DNA from: Isoetes taiwanensis
Lineage: Eukaryota; Streptophyta; Lycopodiopsida; Isoetales; Isoetaceae
Reading direction: 5' to 3'
NCBI GenBank assembly: GCA_021234155.1
Contig: JAJEKV010000040.1
Span: 12,297,072-12,361,071 of the forward strand
Length of the DNA: 64,000 nt
The notes under the pieces are model-generated. The model was not told where the DNA came from, did not search any database, and worked only from the letters and a program-made list of their open reading frames with translations. The translations under genes were made by a program, and so were the position numbers. Positions 33,890 through 46,420 of this stretch are shown piece by piece (positions within the stretch are counted from its first letter, which is position 1; each line of letters opens with the position of its first letter).

Positions 33890-36800
33890 GGCAGAAGAAT
33901 CTAAAAACCCGCCGGCCCCGATAAATACGAATCGGGGTGCAAATAACGCTTCCTTTATAGAGAGAGCGTGAGAAAAGCCCCTAGGGCGGCGGCAATACCT
34001 CGCCATGCAGATTTCTACTGAGATTTCTACTTAGTTATTCAGACGGCTGCACAGGTAGAACCGAGAGGCAGGTTGTTCTATAGTTTTATTGAAGCTGGTT
34101 CTCAAGGGTATGAGCGTAGGATTCATGGAAAGGTTTACATAAACTAAATAGCTCCTAGAAGCTTCTTCTTTATTAAAAGTCTGCCGGGTTTACATAAACC
34201 GGTGTGTTTATTTGGCGATATACAGTCACTGTGTCGCCTGATTATGCTTTATCCGCCATTATCTTTTTTCTATTTTCGGGGTAAACCAAAGGTCGAAGAG
34301 AAAAAATTTCAAGTAAGGGGATTTCAGTAAGGATTTCTTTTCTAGTTTGAAAAACAGCTGAATTTTGATAAGAGCCAAAGGAGCCATTTGGGTTTTGCAA
34401 ATCAACCTCTACTGGTGAAAATCACTAGAATTTGCAGGTAGCTTCTTACTATAACTGTAGTGATGTCTTGAATGAATTAGCCGCAACTTGCCAAGCCGTT
34501 TTTGAGAAAAATCAAATTTATTAGGGTATTAAGGTTAGCTAATGCCGATTGATTTCGCCCCGGCATATATGTTTTTCAAGACAATAACAACAATGGTGTG
34601 GCATAGTTTTGGAGACAATTACGGCGTGGCAGGGTTATGGACAACAGTGCAAGCTACGCCGGAACTTCTCTCATCTTCTAAAATCATCGATTTTACACGC
34701 GTCTAGAATGATCTAGACGGTTCTCTGTTGATATAAAAAGGAAGGACGCGCGCAAATCAAAACCCAGAGCTTAGGTTGATGGCAAGTTGGGCGAAGTTGG
34801 GTGTTTGTTTGGCGGCCGTACCAGATTGGTTTTTTATTTTGGTTGTATTGGAGGGCCGAAGGCAAGCTCCGGATTTAGTCTGAACTGGAAGTAGTTTCTT
34901 TCAGGGGACGATTTGATGGAGCGTTTCTCCACTGCGGCTTTTATTTTCTGCCAGGAAGGAAATCGTTGTGTTAAGATCGGCCTCAATCAAGAGCTCCAGA
35001 TGAATGTAGAACCTTTTGGATTCTTCTTTCTCCTCGATTGTTGCAGTCTAGGCCAAATAATTTATCTTCAAGTTTGTTAAAATCTGAAGGACAGATACCT
35101 CCTTGGCCGTCTCTTTTTTAATCCAATCTTTCTCAACCCAGCCAGTGTTGCCTCTACCTAGCAGCATGGAGATCAAGCTTGAGCTTTGTTTTGGTGAGAT
35201 TCTAAGATAAACACACGGAAAATGTCAAGGCCAATTTCGTTTCCTTCTACTCATCTGCCAAGACTGTGCACCAGACGGCCAGGATTCCGATCATTTTGAC
35301 CAAAAAATGTTTTGTGCCCAATTTCTGGCTTAAGCTATGGCCCTCAGCTGCTCTTCTAGAATTAGCTCTCCTTTGGATGCTGGGAAAGGGTCCTTATTTC
35401 CTTATGGCCTTCGTTTTCTTATGACAGGTAAAGATGAAATGTTCCTCAAGACTCCGTCATATCCAAATTATGCATTCTCTTTGTCATTAAGGTTTGCTTC
35501 CTTAAACTTTTAACTCTTTTAATCTCAACTGCTTTTTGATCTATAACAATCTGAGGTGCTTTGAAGTGGTCCTCGAATCCATGTAAGTTTGTATTGGAAC
35601 TTTGAACTGGTTCTCAAATCCACCTAAGTTTGAATTGGTGCAGAGGTTTTGGCAGTGGCATTACCATATTTTAAGGAAGTGAGATAAAGGTTAAACTACT
35701 TTTGTGTAAATCTGCAGTGCAGTACGATGATAATTGTTGCATCTAAAATATTCATTGTGCCAACTCATTATTTGATAAGCCAACCTCCCTACAAGCTCTA
35801 AGGCAGAGGCTACTTACACACCAAAAGCCCTCCATAAGCCCTCATAGCCCTTAAGCATAGCAGTGAAAGACCTTTTTTTTGTTTTAATTAAAAGACGGTT
35901 TTGAGAGACGAATAATGTGCAGATCATATCCAAAGCTTTTTTATATTTTACAAATATCCAAAAAGTTAAATTTTAACATGTTTATTTTTGCCCCAAATTT
36001 ATGCAAGATGTCTTTGACATGTTGAAGCCATGCCTCGTTAGCTTCCATTAAATCAATTTTTCAGATACCTTGTGTAGAGAATACTCAGCATTTAGAGCTT
36101 TGCTCTCTTTGCTATGGGCGAGCATGTCAGGGTCATAAGGTCTATATGAGCTCTACTCTTTAGGTGGAATTGTATTGGGGAGGTTGGTGGCAGAAAAGTC
36201 AGTAGAAGGGGAGGATTCATATCAATTCCTCTTTTGAACTAACTGTCTTTCGTCTTTGTTAAAATAATAGTTGTCTTCGTGATAGGTCGTGTGGGATGAT
36301 TGAAACAATTGTTTATGTGCATTCTTCTTTCAATTACTCAAAATACACTTGAGTCGTCATCCTTTGGCAACTATAAGTTGATGTATTTCAAAGTAAAGCA
36401 ATGCTCAAATTGTAGGCAATTTTGAACGTATGACTGGTCCCTGATCAGTTGTGTATATACAAAAACATGTGCTACACTCAAAATCCGATTCTTTATGTGT
36501 GCATAGCATAACTCCTTACATCTCTATTAACAATGGACATCAAAACTTCATACCCTTAGATAATGCTTGAGGATCAAACGTATTCCTCGATAAAATGCCA
36601 AAAAAAAAAAAAAAAAAAAAAATGTGCTGGCGTCCTTGGTCAGCCCTGATAAAAACCGCTTGTATATATAATTGTGGATTATCAATTATTTACCAAGTAG
36701 CGTCCAACGACGGCCTTCTGCGACAAAATCCGATTCAGTGAAGGAGCGACCAGACTCGGGCATAGTTGCTTGTATCCAAGCTAATTCAGTGTTCTTAGGA

Positions 36801-37240
36801 AGTTCTGCCTAGATACTCAGTTCCTTCAAGCGGTTTTGTGCTGGTCTAAATGCTTCTGCCGAAGCCCTATTGAAGCATCCTTTTCTTCCATAGCCAGGTA
36901 TTTGCTTTGTTGATTGGAGGCTACGGTGAAGTAGCGTTGATCATTCCATTATCCAATTGCCAGAGCCAGTGTATCTTCCTATTCTTATCATTCCAAGATC
37001 GGAGGCTGGGGTGTAGCAATGGTGATCAATTCCAAGAGCCAGTAATCCGGTGTATAGCTTTGCCAGTATAGCCTTTCGGAGGTGGATCCAGTTGGGTGGT
37101 TAAGTACTCTACCATAGCAATTTGACTGTATTGAGTTCCAGATTGATCAAAGATCTATTGTTTAATTCCATATTCAGTAATTCAAGGATGTTCAAAGAGT
37201 CCAAATCCATAAATCGTATCAAACCACCTCATCACATATC
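33890..37240. other. Stretch without supported gene (copy of 13,190-16,520)
   Basis: Corresponds to the non-coding part of the left copy. It has an A-run of about 22 at 36,600-36,622 and the second TATA block near 34,729. No recognisable gene. Confidence 0.5.
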
Positions 37241-37456
37241 TCATTTATTGAGCCATTTCTTGATATCTTGGAACAAACCATTCTCCTTGCTGGCTAACAA
37301 AGCCATGCGTGTAATTCTAGGATCATCCATGAGTAACACCTTCTTAAAATATGTAATGCATCTAAGAATCGCTTTTCCTTCAAAAGGCATGAGACCATAT
37401 TCTGCTAACATTATAGAGTAAGGTGTTTGGGATTTAACTCCTAATTCCAGTCTCAA
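37241..37456 (-). pseudogene. LINE ORF2 fragment, second copy
   Basis: Encodes the same 71 residues as 16,525-16,740, and the surrounding bases are essentially identical, in contrast to the noisy tracts nearby. Confidence 0.65.
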
Positions 37457-37687
37457 GGTGTTTTTTTTTTTTTTTTTAAATTAGAGATTGTTCATAGAGT
37501 GAACATGGGCAGTGAAAAAATGCATCTCTAATATGTAGCATAATAACAGGGGGTTTTCTTTGTGTTTTTGTACGCTTTTCACTAAGGTTTTCCTATGATT
37601 TCGTGATGTATTCAAATGGATGTACTAATGCGTACATCTAGAGTGCACCATTTCTTGAGCCATTGATTTTAGCTTTTTTTTTTCAAT

Positions 37688-37872
37688 GGTCAACAACCAA
37701 TGGCTCACAACAAAAGCCCTCTTTTTGTGCTTGCAACCAATGGCTCACAACAAAAGCCCTATTTTTGTGTGTGTGGTGCATAATGGACACATGAAGGGCT
37801 TGCAACCAATGGCTCACAACAAAAGCCCTATTTTTGTGTCTGTGGTGCATAATGGGCACATGAAGGGCTTGA
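37688..37872. repeat. Three-copy AACCAATGGCTCACAAC tandem repeat, second copy
   Basis: Same array as 16,985-17,165; here the second unit keeps the full GCCCTATTTTTGTG. Confidence 0.85.
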
Positions 37873-38969
37873 AGGGCGCATGTAGTGCAGCATCCCCGCC
37901 GGTAACACATTTCTTATCATAACTTTTGATTCAGAGCTCTGTTTGAGATGATTTTTATTGCGTTGGAAAGCTCTTTCCGAGATATTTTTGATAGTGTATG
38001 ATATGGATATGTTTGGTTAAGTTATCTATGCTAAAACAGCAATTTTTCGGCCGGGTTTGGTAGGCTTTCACATCCTATCAGCTGATTAATACAGGATTGC
38101 GCTATTGGATATTGTTTTACGGCTCATTCCGAATGAAGCTTGCAAAAAATTGCCATGCATTTTTAGATTTTGAGGCAGTTATTAAGCAAATTCCAAGGCT
38201 TGTAGATCCTTGTGCTAACAAGCAGAAAAGTTTCCCACTTTGGTTTCTCACCACAAGAATCCATGGAGGCCAAAGGCTGCTGCTAAATTCCAGTTGAAAA
38301 ATATTTGTGTATGGGTGAATATGCACCCAAACCAAAGGGGGTTTAAGGGGGATTTTAATTTAAATGTGTTGGACCCAATGGTTGTGTCATTCCACTTGTT
38401 CGTGAACATTTTTCCTTGATTGGCCAAACAATGAATTATGAAATAGTGATTATGTAGATGATAGTCCAGGCCATCCACATCTACCATTAGTAAGACAATC
38501 CCAACATTGGTAAGCTGTTCTGAACTTCTAAATAGACTGTTTATAGAATAAACGTCTTCTCCAGCATAATAACATAGTACCTTTCGAATGAATATAACAA
38601 CGGAAGATGAGGAACCATTAGAATATGTTCAAATATTCTCCATATCTCTTAATTTAAGTTTATATTTTGAATACACCATGGCCTTAAGAATAGAATAGAA
38701 TAGAATAGAATATGATTTTATCGTCCACGGAGACCAACTGGCCTATGGGACCCAAGTACAAAGAAAGAGCAGCAGGCGTATTACTACCAGGATTAAAAAC
38801 CCCACAAGAAGGGTTTTCGGGAAAAACCTTAGTAGCAATAAGGATGCCGATCATACCGCACGATTATATACATAATCACAAGTACGGTGAGATTAATGTC
38901 GGATGTGGGGCATAACCGAAGTCCACAGATCCATTACCTCCCGGGAGGTATGATCCCAACAAGCCCTGA

Positions 38970-40385
38970 GGAGGCGGTGCTCGCGAGCTCATGCAAGGCC
39001 CGATGGGGCACAACTAACCAGTATACCGAGCCCGGATATGCCGGGTATCACGGATGTGCCCGGAGGGCGTGACTTTCATCCTCAATGGGCTCGTTGACAA
39101 AGACCGACGCACTCTCGTCCTCACGGGCTCCCGAATCCATCTCCCTGCCCTCAATGCGGAGGTGGTGTGCACCGCATGAATGGAAGCAATCACCCAAGCG
39201 CTTTTCATGGGTAGATGGGTGCGCAGTAGTGGTGTGGGCCCCGTGAGCATGGGATTAACCCGTTGTCGATAATTTGCCACCTTGACATGTGACGGGGCCT
39301 CTCAAGATCCCAAAGCTTGGCCATGAAGCAAGCATCCAAGTACCGCTTCAAGGCATCGCTCCTTCCTGGTGTATGCACCGGGTCCACATCCGTGCCTCGC
39401 ACATTCCATAGCGAACCACCGGGCTTGCTTGTCTTTCCAGCCAGACTTTGAGTCGCCAAGGGCCCATCACCACCGCCAAAGCAAGGTTGGGCAGCCGGCT
39501 TCATCCATAGCCACCACCTTCCGGAAGTAAATAATGTGACGTTCCAAAGCACCCTCAGAATGGAAGGAAGCCTGCCTCCGAGCAAGATCCGATATGGGAC
39601 CGTGGACTTCACTCCAAAGGTTCGGGCCAAGAAGGCCTTCTGCACCTACTCTAGATCGTTCCAAGTGGTGAGGGATATCACCGCCCCCACACTTCTGCCC
39701 CATAGAGGAGGACCGGTTCAACCAAGGCCCCGAACAAGTGTGCCCGGTGACCTCATGCATACTGACCGCCTTGTGATTTGTTGTTTTGCATTGCATCTGG
39801 TGGCTTTCCAGCCTGCAGTGACCCGTAACGATGGATGCATCCCGGTGTGTGGTAGTAGAAAACTCAATGCCCAAATACTTATAAGACTCGAGCCACCTCC
39901 ACTACCTGCCGGTAAGTGAATGAGGGAAGGCGTGGGTGCCGGATGATGGGACCAGCAGACACCCTTGTCTTGGCCAAGTTAACTCTCATGTCGATTGAAT
40001 TGGCGGAAAGTGTCCAAAGCATCCGGTGGCGTTGCATGTCCTCGGGGTATATGCGGCAGTCAACATCATCGGCATATATAAGTTGCCGGATTATGTGGTG
40101 CATCAACTCGCCTCCGTGCTCGGGCCTAGCCATTCTTCTAGCCGGTCAATGTACAAGTCAAGAGCGTCGGGGATAGAGGGCAGCCCCGGCGCACCCCAAT
40201 GCTACTAACAACGGGCTTCCCCGACAATTGTGAGACCACCGGAGCAAGCCCCTCAGATAGATGCGTATATAGCATTCTGCAAGTCGACGGGGGTCCCTAG
40301 CTGTCTCAATCTGTCCCACAACTTATCCCGAGGCACTGTGTCAAAAGCCTTTGCGAATATCTAGCATAATCACAGGGGGTCTTTT
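38970..40385 (-). pseudogene. LINE reverse transcriptase remnant with YADD motif
   Basis: Read on the minus strand this is a LINE ORF2 broken by indels. In order it shows LDIRK...FDTVPRDKLWDRLRQL (RT motif A region, with an extra base, near 40,300-40,372), GxRRGCPLSPTL-like sequence (motif B, near 40,165-40,200), LYIDRLEEWLG, LIYADDVDC (motif C, near 40,060-40,090), then MQRHRMLWTLSANS and NLAKTRV. The post-RT part follows: IPHHLERSRVGAEGLLG, RHIIYFRKVVAMDEA and SRWQIIDN. The endonuclease domain is not found. The left copy lacks everything upstream of the YADD region. Dead element. Confidence 0.8.
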
Positions 40386-40626
40386 TTGTGTTTTTGTACG
40401 ATATTCACAAAGGTTTTCCTATGATTTCATGGCCGTATTCATCCAAAATGAACAATTATTTCTAGAGTGCCGCTTATCTTGGCCATTCATTTTTTTTGAG
40501 AAGCAGCATCGTATGGTCACGATTAAAGTTATAATGTTTTTTTTATTAGGTTTTTTTAAAAAGAGTCGAATTGGGCATGCACGCATCGAACCCTTGTATT
40601 TAGGGTTTCTGTGCTTTTCTTTGCTG

Positions 40627-40773
40627 CTTCAAGAATCGTGATGCAGGTTAGTTGTCTGCCTTGTGCCCTTCAAGAATCGTGATGCAGGTTAGTTGTCTGC
40701 CTTGTGCCCTTCAAGAATCGCGGATGCAGGTTAGTTCTCTCGCCTTGTGCTCTTCAAGAATCGCGGATGCGTG
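40627..40773. repeat. 41-bp minisatellite, 3.5 copies
   Basis: CTTCAAGAATCGTGATGCAG followed by GTTAGTTGTCTGCCTTGTGC repeats at 40,627, 40,668, 40,709 and partly at 40,751; the later units read CGCGGATGC in place of CGTGATGC. Confidence 0.9.
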
Positions 40774-40779
40774 TTTAAG

Positions 40780-41244
40780 TTAGGATCGTGATGCGAGACC
40801 TGCGGGGAAAGAGTCAGGCGAAAGAGTGTGTGAATCGGGGCTTGGATACAAATCAAACCAGTTGGACGGATGAATTCGTTGATGTACTGGCCGGTGTTTA
40901 TGCAGTCCGATTGCATTGTCTTGAAGGCGGTGTCGAACGAAGTCGGCCGTAATTGATTCCGTGATCTTCAATGACGGATTTTTGCCGGGTTCTAGGGCAT
41001 ACGGTCCATTTGGGCTTTGTTTTTCCGAAGTGGAGGTTTCACCGCAAACCGCGGTGCAATTCTTTGTAATACCAAATATCGTTGGACCATTCACAACGCT
41101 TCCTTGGGAACCAAAATTACACATGGCCATTTTAAGGTGCACGTGGTTGTTGGTTTGCCACAAGGTCTTTGCCTCTGTTTTGTAGGTTGACACCATCTTT
41201 TGCCATAGGCCGATTGGATTTTGTGCATAATGTGTAATAGTCAT
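40780..41244 (-). CDS. Unrecognised cysteine-containing ORF (up to 154 aa)
   Basis: Minus-strand frame, with the ATG at 41,244 as first start; the frame is also open some codons upstream, so the 5' end is uncertain. The first ~115 residues look like a real protein: a hydrophilic N-terminus with NPIGLWQKM, a NNHVHLKMAMC segment, a glycine/threonine-rich middle with two more cysteines (NCTAVC), and GPYALEPGKNPSLKITESI. The last ~35 residues run into simple sequence next to the minisatellite and are probably not original. No signal peptide or membrane segment is evident. I do not recognise it; it is not clearly related to the small IHLxW family. It may be a fragment of a larger gene. Confidence 0.35.
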   Translation of the reverse strand: MTITHYAQNPIGLWQKMVSTYKTEAKTLWQTNNHVHLKMAMCNFGSQGSVVNGPTIFGITKNCTAVCGETSTSEKQSPNGPYALEPGKNPSLKITESITADFVRHRLQDNAIGLHKHRPVHQRIHPSNWFDLYPSPDSHTLSPDSFPAGLASRS

Positions 41245-41289
41245 AATATAGCCGCTAGAATTTCTATGGATCCAAGAAATAATGAGGGA

Positions 41290-41388
41290 AAGTGAGAAGG
41301 CAGTAAATTAAGACATGATTTGGGAGTGCATGCTCTAAAGATGAGAAGGCGAAATTAAGACATGATTTGGGAGTGCATGCTCTAAAGA
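41290..41388. repeat. Two-copy 48-bp tandem repeat
   Basis: AAGACATGATTTGGGAGTGC followed by ATGCTCTAAAG occurs at 41,309 and again 48 bases on. No gene in 41,390-41,660. Confidence 0.9.
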
Positions 41389-41665
41389 ATCACAACTATG
41401 GATTTGCAACATATGCTTAGGATCAAACTTGTGGTATTTCTTCATGGTTAAATACTTGCCAATGTTTTCCTCCTTAAACATTTTGTTACATTGTAGCTCA
41501 TATTTCATATTGATGTTGCATAAATTGGGTTTCGAAGTTCCATGCAATGACTTCATTTCTATAATTTATACATTCATGATTTGTTCAACTCAAATATTAA
41601 TTATGTTTTCTTCTCTTAGGGCCCAAGGGCCCAAAATTTTTTTTTTCTTATATACATATAACAAC

Positions 41666-42106
41666 CACCACATAAATCCCATTAACATTAATGAGCACAA
41701 ACCATTACATTTAAGATGTTAAAATTAAAATCCCCTTAGACCCCCTTTGGTTTGGGTGCATATTCACACGGGGTCACGAGGGCGGCGAGAGCCCTTAAAT
41801 TATATTATTATACACGTATCAAATTCACACCTTATAGTATATTAACTGAAATCTTATAGTATTTTGCACACCTAAGCATACAATATACAAAAATTCATAC
41901 AAGGATACCCCACAAACGAGGAACGCTATCTACGGTCCACATCAAGGAATATAAGGCATATATGCCCATCCGAAGGCTCTCGTTGCCCGGAGTGACCCCC
42001 CGTGTGAATATGCACCCAAACCAAAGGGGGTCTAAGGGGGATTTTAATTTTAACATCTTAAATGTAATGGTTTGTGCTCATTAATGTTAATGGGATTTAT
42101 GTGGTG
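41666..42106. mobile_element. 441-bp inverted-repeat element (MITE/foldback-like)
   Basis: The left arm from 41,666 (CACCACATAAATCCCATTAA...) and the right arm ending at 42,106 are inverted copies of each other for about 105 bases with a single-base difference. Weaker pairing continues through CACACGGGG...GAGAGCC for 30 more bases. The ~190-base centre is AT-rich and non-coding. No clear target-site duplication is seen at these edges, so the real boundary may be a few bases off. Related half-arms occur at 17,606 and 38,318. The element could fold into a long hairpin. Confidence 0.8.
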
Positions 42107-42684
42107 CGAAATCCACAAAGCAACAGTACAGATTCTGGCGTTGATTCCGGCTATCCTCTATGAGTGTTCACAGAGTGAAGATATGGTCAATAGTAGAATG
42201 CCGGGGGCGGAAGAGACATGGTCCATTGGCCCTTGGAATACATCATGCAATAAGTTTTTTTCCTTTAACTTAAGCATGTGAACCACCAACCACTGGCTTT
42301 AATGACGAGCCAGCAAAAGTTAATTCCCTAGACTGAATTAAGATCTCCAAAGAATTATAGGATACGATTCCTTTGGGCCCTGCTTCCCAAATATGGGTTT
42401 TGATTCAGACGGAGGGGAAACTTCCGGCAGTGAGGAAGGCAAGCTTGAAGCGGAAATACTTAGAAAAGAGTTTGAGGCTTGCTGCTCTCAACCTAGAGAC
42501 TGTCATGGACCCTAAGCAGAACAGGGGCGGCTATGGCCAGAAAAGGGCATTCTATGGCAGGGATGAGAGAAGCGGCTACCAAAAAGGCTACAAATCATCC
42601 TATGGCAAGAACCAAGATGATCATCAAACTGCACAAAATGTCAAAATGACGCAAGAGTATAATGATGACATGGACGACTTACAG

Positions 42685-44543
42685 GTTTTGTGACTTGAAA
42701 TATCTGAAATTTCTGTTGTTTGTGCTACTTTCTATTAATCCATGTGTTTAATAGAGCATTTGACTTGTCTATAATGAACCCGTTCATGCAGTTCCTGCTG
42801 TGGATAATAATATCAGATCCCATATTCTGAGATCCATATAATACCCATAATGCCTTTGAAAATCCATTTTAGTGCTTTATTGGACTAATGTTTGATCTAG
42901 ATGGAATCAAAACCTGTACATCTGAATTCGGGTATGTTAATAAGTACCACATAGATACACAATGACAGAATGCAAGGCTGTGAAAGCTTTAACATATGAG
43001 AACTATGGATCTAATATAAATCATGTTGTGATCATCAGTTTAAATGGTTCTCATACAGTAACTTAATATTGGCTATAAGCCATCTGATTCTTGTAATTCA
43101 TTACATACTAGTAGGGGCAAAAGGAACAATGGGTGACAGGCGATAAGCCGAAAATCCCAATGTACCTTTTGGCCCCTGTAGTATTACCAAGCTTATTGCT
43201 AATATCTACTTGTTTGGCTACAGGTACGGGATTTTACTCTCATTGTATCTTTTGCTTCTAGGATGGAATGGTTTACAAGGATCTTGGAGCAGTGACTCTC
43301 CTCTTGTTTATGATGTTTTCAAAACGGTTCTCCAAAAAAAGACTTACTGTACACCAACAGGGTTTTGTATTGCTGTCCCTATGTTTTAGATATGTTCTCA
43401 GGGCAGTTGGTACTGTTAGACACAGTTGTCATTGATACACAAAATATTTCAGTCTATTTTGCTAACTTAGGACTGATAAAAAACGGAGCCATATAAATCA
43501 TCTACATATGGTACCCGGGTTTTCTTACACCACCAGTCATCAGATTACTCAGATGAAAAATCTTGAGATGTTTCACACTGATGCATATAAACATATTCTA
43601 AACTTTGGAAATATTAGTGTATTTTACAAATAGAGTTGGTTAATAGATGGTTCATCTCCATTATGCAGTATGATGCTTGTTCTTTCTGATATAGTGCAGT
43701 TTGCAATGATTGGCTGTGTATTCCATCATATTTTAGCCTCATAAATTAATACACAGCGGAAAAGGGTATCCTGAATAGAATATTGAGTGATTTCAGTGTT
43801 CTGGTATACCCAATATAGTTGCAATAAGATCAAATATGGTTTTAGAATGATTGCAGACACGGGCCCTGATCCCTATAATTGAAATATGTCTGTTGGTCTG
43901 ATGTAAGACCTTCAAAATTACGTGATAAATGGCTAAACATGCTGAACATATACTAAAATCCTTTCAGGGATTAAATACAAAGAAACCTAGTGTAAAAACA
44001 GTAAGTCTATAATAGTAGACTTAAAAAGATTTTTGGCTTTTTTAAAAAAAAGAGGAGGGCCTCGTCTCTAAATGACTCTGGAAACTATACATCTGGATCA
44101 TATAAATTATAGATTTAGAGTCTTTGACCTGAGAAAAGAGATATTCTACATGTTTTCAGATGAGACATAATAGTACTATATAACATGATTTTGATCAGAC
44201 ATATTGAAATATAAACATATTTTCATGACAAGGGTTTAAGTGATACTATGTTTAATGTGGCTCAGTATTAAATGTAGGGTGATAATACTGCTAAGGGATT
44301 GACCAAGGCAGATGTCTGGTCTAGATGTTCTAGTTCAGGCTGGGTTTTTTTTAGATACTTCACCACGGTGGTACATCCACGGTTGTCCTTTACCTTTAAA
44401 TAATTGATTGAGCAGAATAGTTATCCTGGGTTAAGACCTAGATATTTGAGAATTAAAAAACACATGAGTTGTTTGTCTTTAATTATTACAGTTGTATTGA
44501 TTGACATAAGTTTTTAACAAATTCTGCATCTTGCACACTACAG
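42685..44543 (+). other. Probable spliceosomal intron, 1,859 bases, phase 0
   Basis: Begins GTTTTGTG after ACAG and ends TTGCACACTACAG. Removing it joins DMDDLQ to DTNEEDEE in frame. All frames inside are closed repeatedly. It contains a hairpin at 43,108-43,181. Inference from sequence only; no transcript is seen. Confidence 0.6.
43108..43181. repeat. Hairpin-forming inverted repeat inside the intron
   Basis: The arm at 43,108-43,133 (CTAGTAGGGGCAAAAGGAAC...) pairs with 43,156-43,181 over about 26 bases with few mismatches; the 22-base loop reads TGACAGGCGATAAGCCGAAA plus two bases. It could be a small foldback insertion or an RNA structure. No hammerhead core (CUGANGA...GAAA) is formed. 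Confidence 0.6.
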
Positions 44544-46420
44544 GATACAAATGAGGAAGACGAGGAATATGAAGTTATTCCTCCAATATGGAACGATCAG
44601 TTGATAAACTTGGAGTACAACAAAAACAGAATAGAATGTCCTAACTATGCTGTTCAAACCATTCTATGTTGTATCAGAAATGGGAAGGTACATGAGTTTA
44701 TTCTGGAAAGAGAGGCCATCAGAAGAGCTGATCAGCTTTCCTTGGTTTCGCACCTTGGCTTTAGCGGATGGTTACTATTACTGCCTCATATTAACAAGCT
44801 ATCCGACAAGGAGGATGATGTTTATCCATTTATGGCTAGTGCATATGACAGCCTGGCCAAGAAAGTGTACGATTGGACCAACATAGAAGATGAAAGCACT
44901 AAAGATTTTGTACTTGGTGTTAATTCATTGGAAGAGGTCAATGAATTGAAATGCACGCATGCCAAAGATGAGGAGCAGATACGCCTCAATAAACCTGCTG
45001 TCAATAATTACAGCACACAAGGTAATGATGATCTGTTTGGTGATGATATTCTAACAGAAGAAGACAAAGCTATTTTACAGCCTAAAACCTCACAAGCTGA
45101 TGGAGGACAGGATATAGACTTCAAATTCACATTGAGAAATTGTTTGAGGTTTCCAATTATTCCTGAACGCCTGGTAGAAAGCCATGGCTTACTATGTAAT
45201 CAAGCCTTATGGCGTACAAAAAATTTTGGAGCATTAGCACCAATTAATGAAGAGGCATGAATGCTACTTGGGGACGTGTCAAAAGAAAGGGTAGTTGAGG
45301 CCACTACTGCTGCTTACAGAATGATAAGGATGAAGAAAACCAAGATCAAATTAGAGGTCAACTCACGGTTCTTTGACCAAAAGTGCACCAAAAGTGATTT
45401 GATGGTGCTGGCACAAAAGGGACATATGGCATACACTAATATGCGATGAGATGATTTCTATCTAAAACGGATTTGGCGCACTATGTGTCCCTACTTCAAA
45501 TGCATTTGTGAAGATAAGGGAAAGGGAAGATTACCCAACCATTGTAACGAGAATATGATTTGGTTCGATCATGGCGTTTGGTATATGCTCAATAACCTTA
45601 GCAAGATTTATCCTAACATGTCTATTGCTGGCCAGATGGTTGCTTTTAGAAACTGTTTGAAGGCCACACTTAAAGAAGGGATTGTCAACTTCATTGCGTA
45701 TTTGGAAGTTAGACGGATATTAATCGGCATGACTATGAAAATATCTGAAAACCATGATGCTGATTTAAAGATTGGGTTTCCCAAGGGATTAATGACCGAG
45801 GTTTGTGAGAAGACCATAAAATCAATTGACTTCCTCAAAGGCACTGCTGTTACTGTAAGCACCAGCAGCAACAAGATACCGAAACAAGGCAGGTCTGCTA
45901 AATCTAGTGGATCACGGATCACCATTAATGCTCCACCCAGAGTCACAATGTTACCTTCAATGGAGAACAATGAAAATTCTGAGAGTCCCACAATTGAGGG
46001 ATTACAAACTCCTGGCAACATAGGTCACTCTGTTACAAAAGGGGACAGCACCAAAGTGAAAACTCTCATGGGGGATACTGCACAGCAACTTCAATATGAT
46101 AAATGAGGTATTTCTTTCTTTATGTGAAATTCCTTTAGCAATAAAATATGCATTTACACTTTAAATGTCATATATACTTCTGATACATATGGATTGTGTA
46201 TACATAAATGACTGATAACTAAGGTTCAGTATCATCATAACAAGGGTCTCATTATTTATGAGTTCCCCTTAGGCTAATAAGCCCAAAACTATCCAGATGT
46301 CTGGAAGTTGATGCTATTCAGGTGAATAGTCATCGAGACCATTCTCTCCAATAATTTTAATATTCTACCTTTTTAGCTTTATACTAACATAGGTAGTCAT
46401 ATAACGCGCGCATTTTGCAG

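Noticed and set aside
43531-43570. Possible hammerhead ribozyme (CTGATGA on the minus strand)
   Set aside because: The GAAA and flanking stems do not fall at the required places, so no three-stem core can be drawn.
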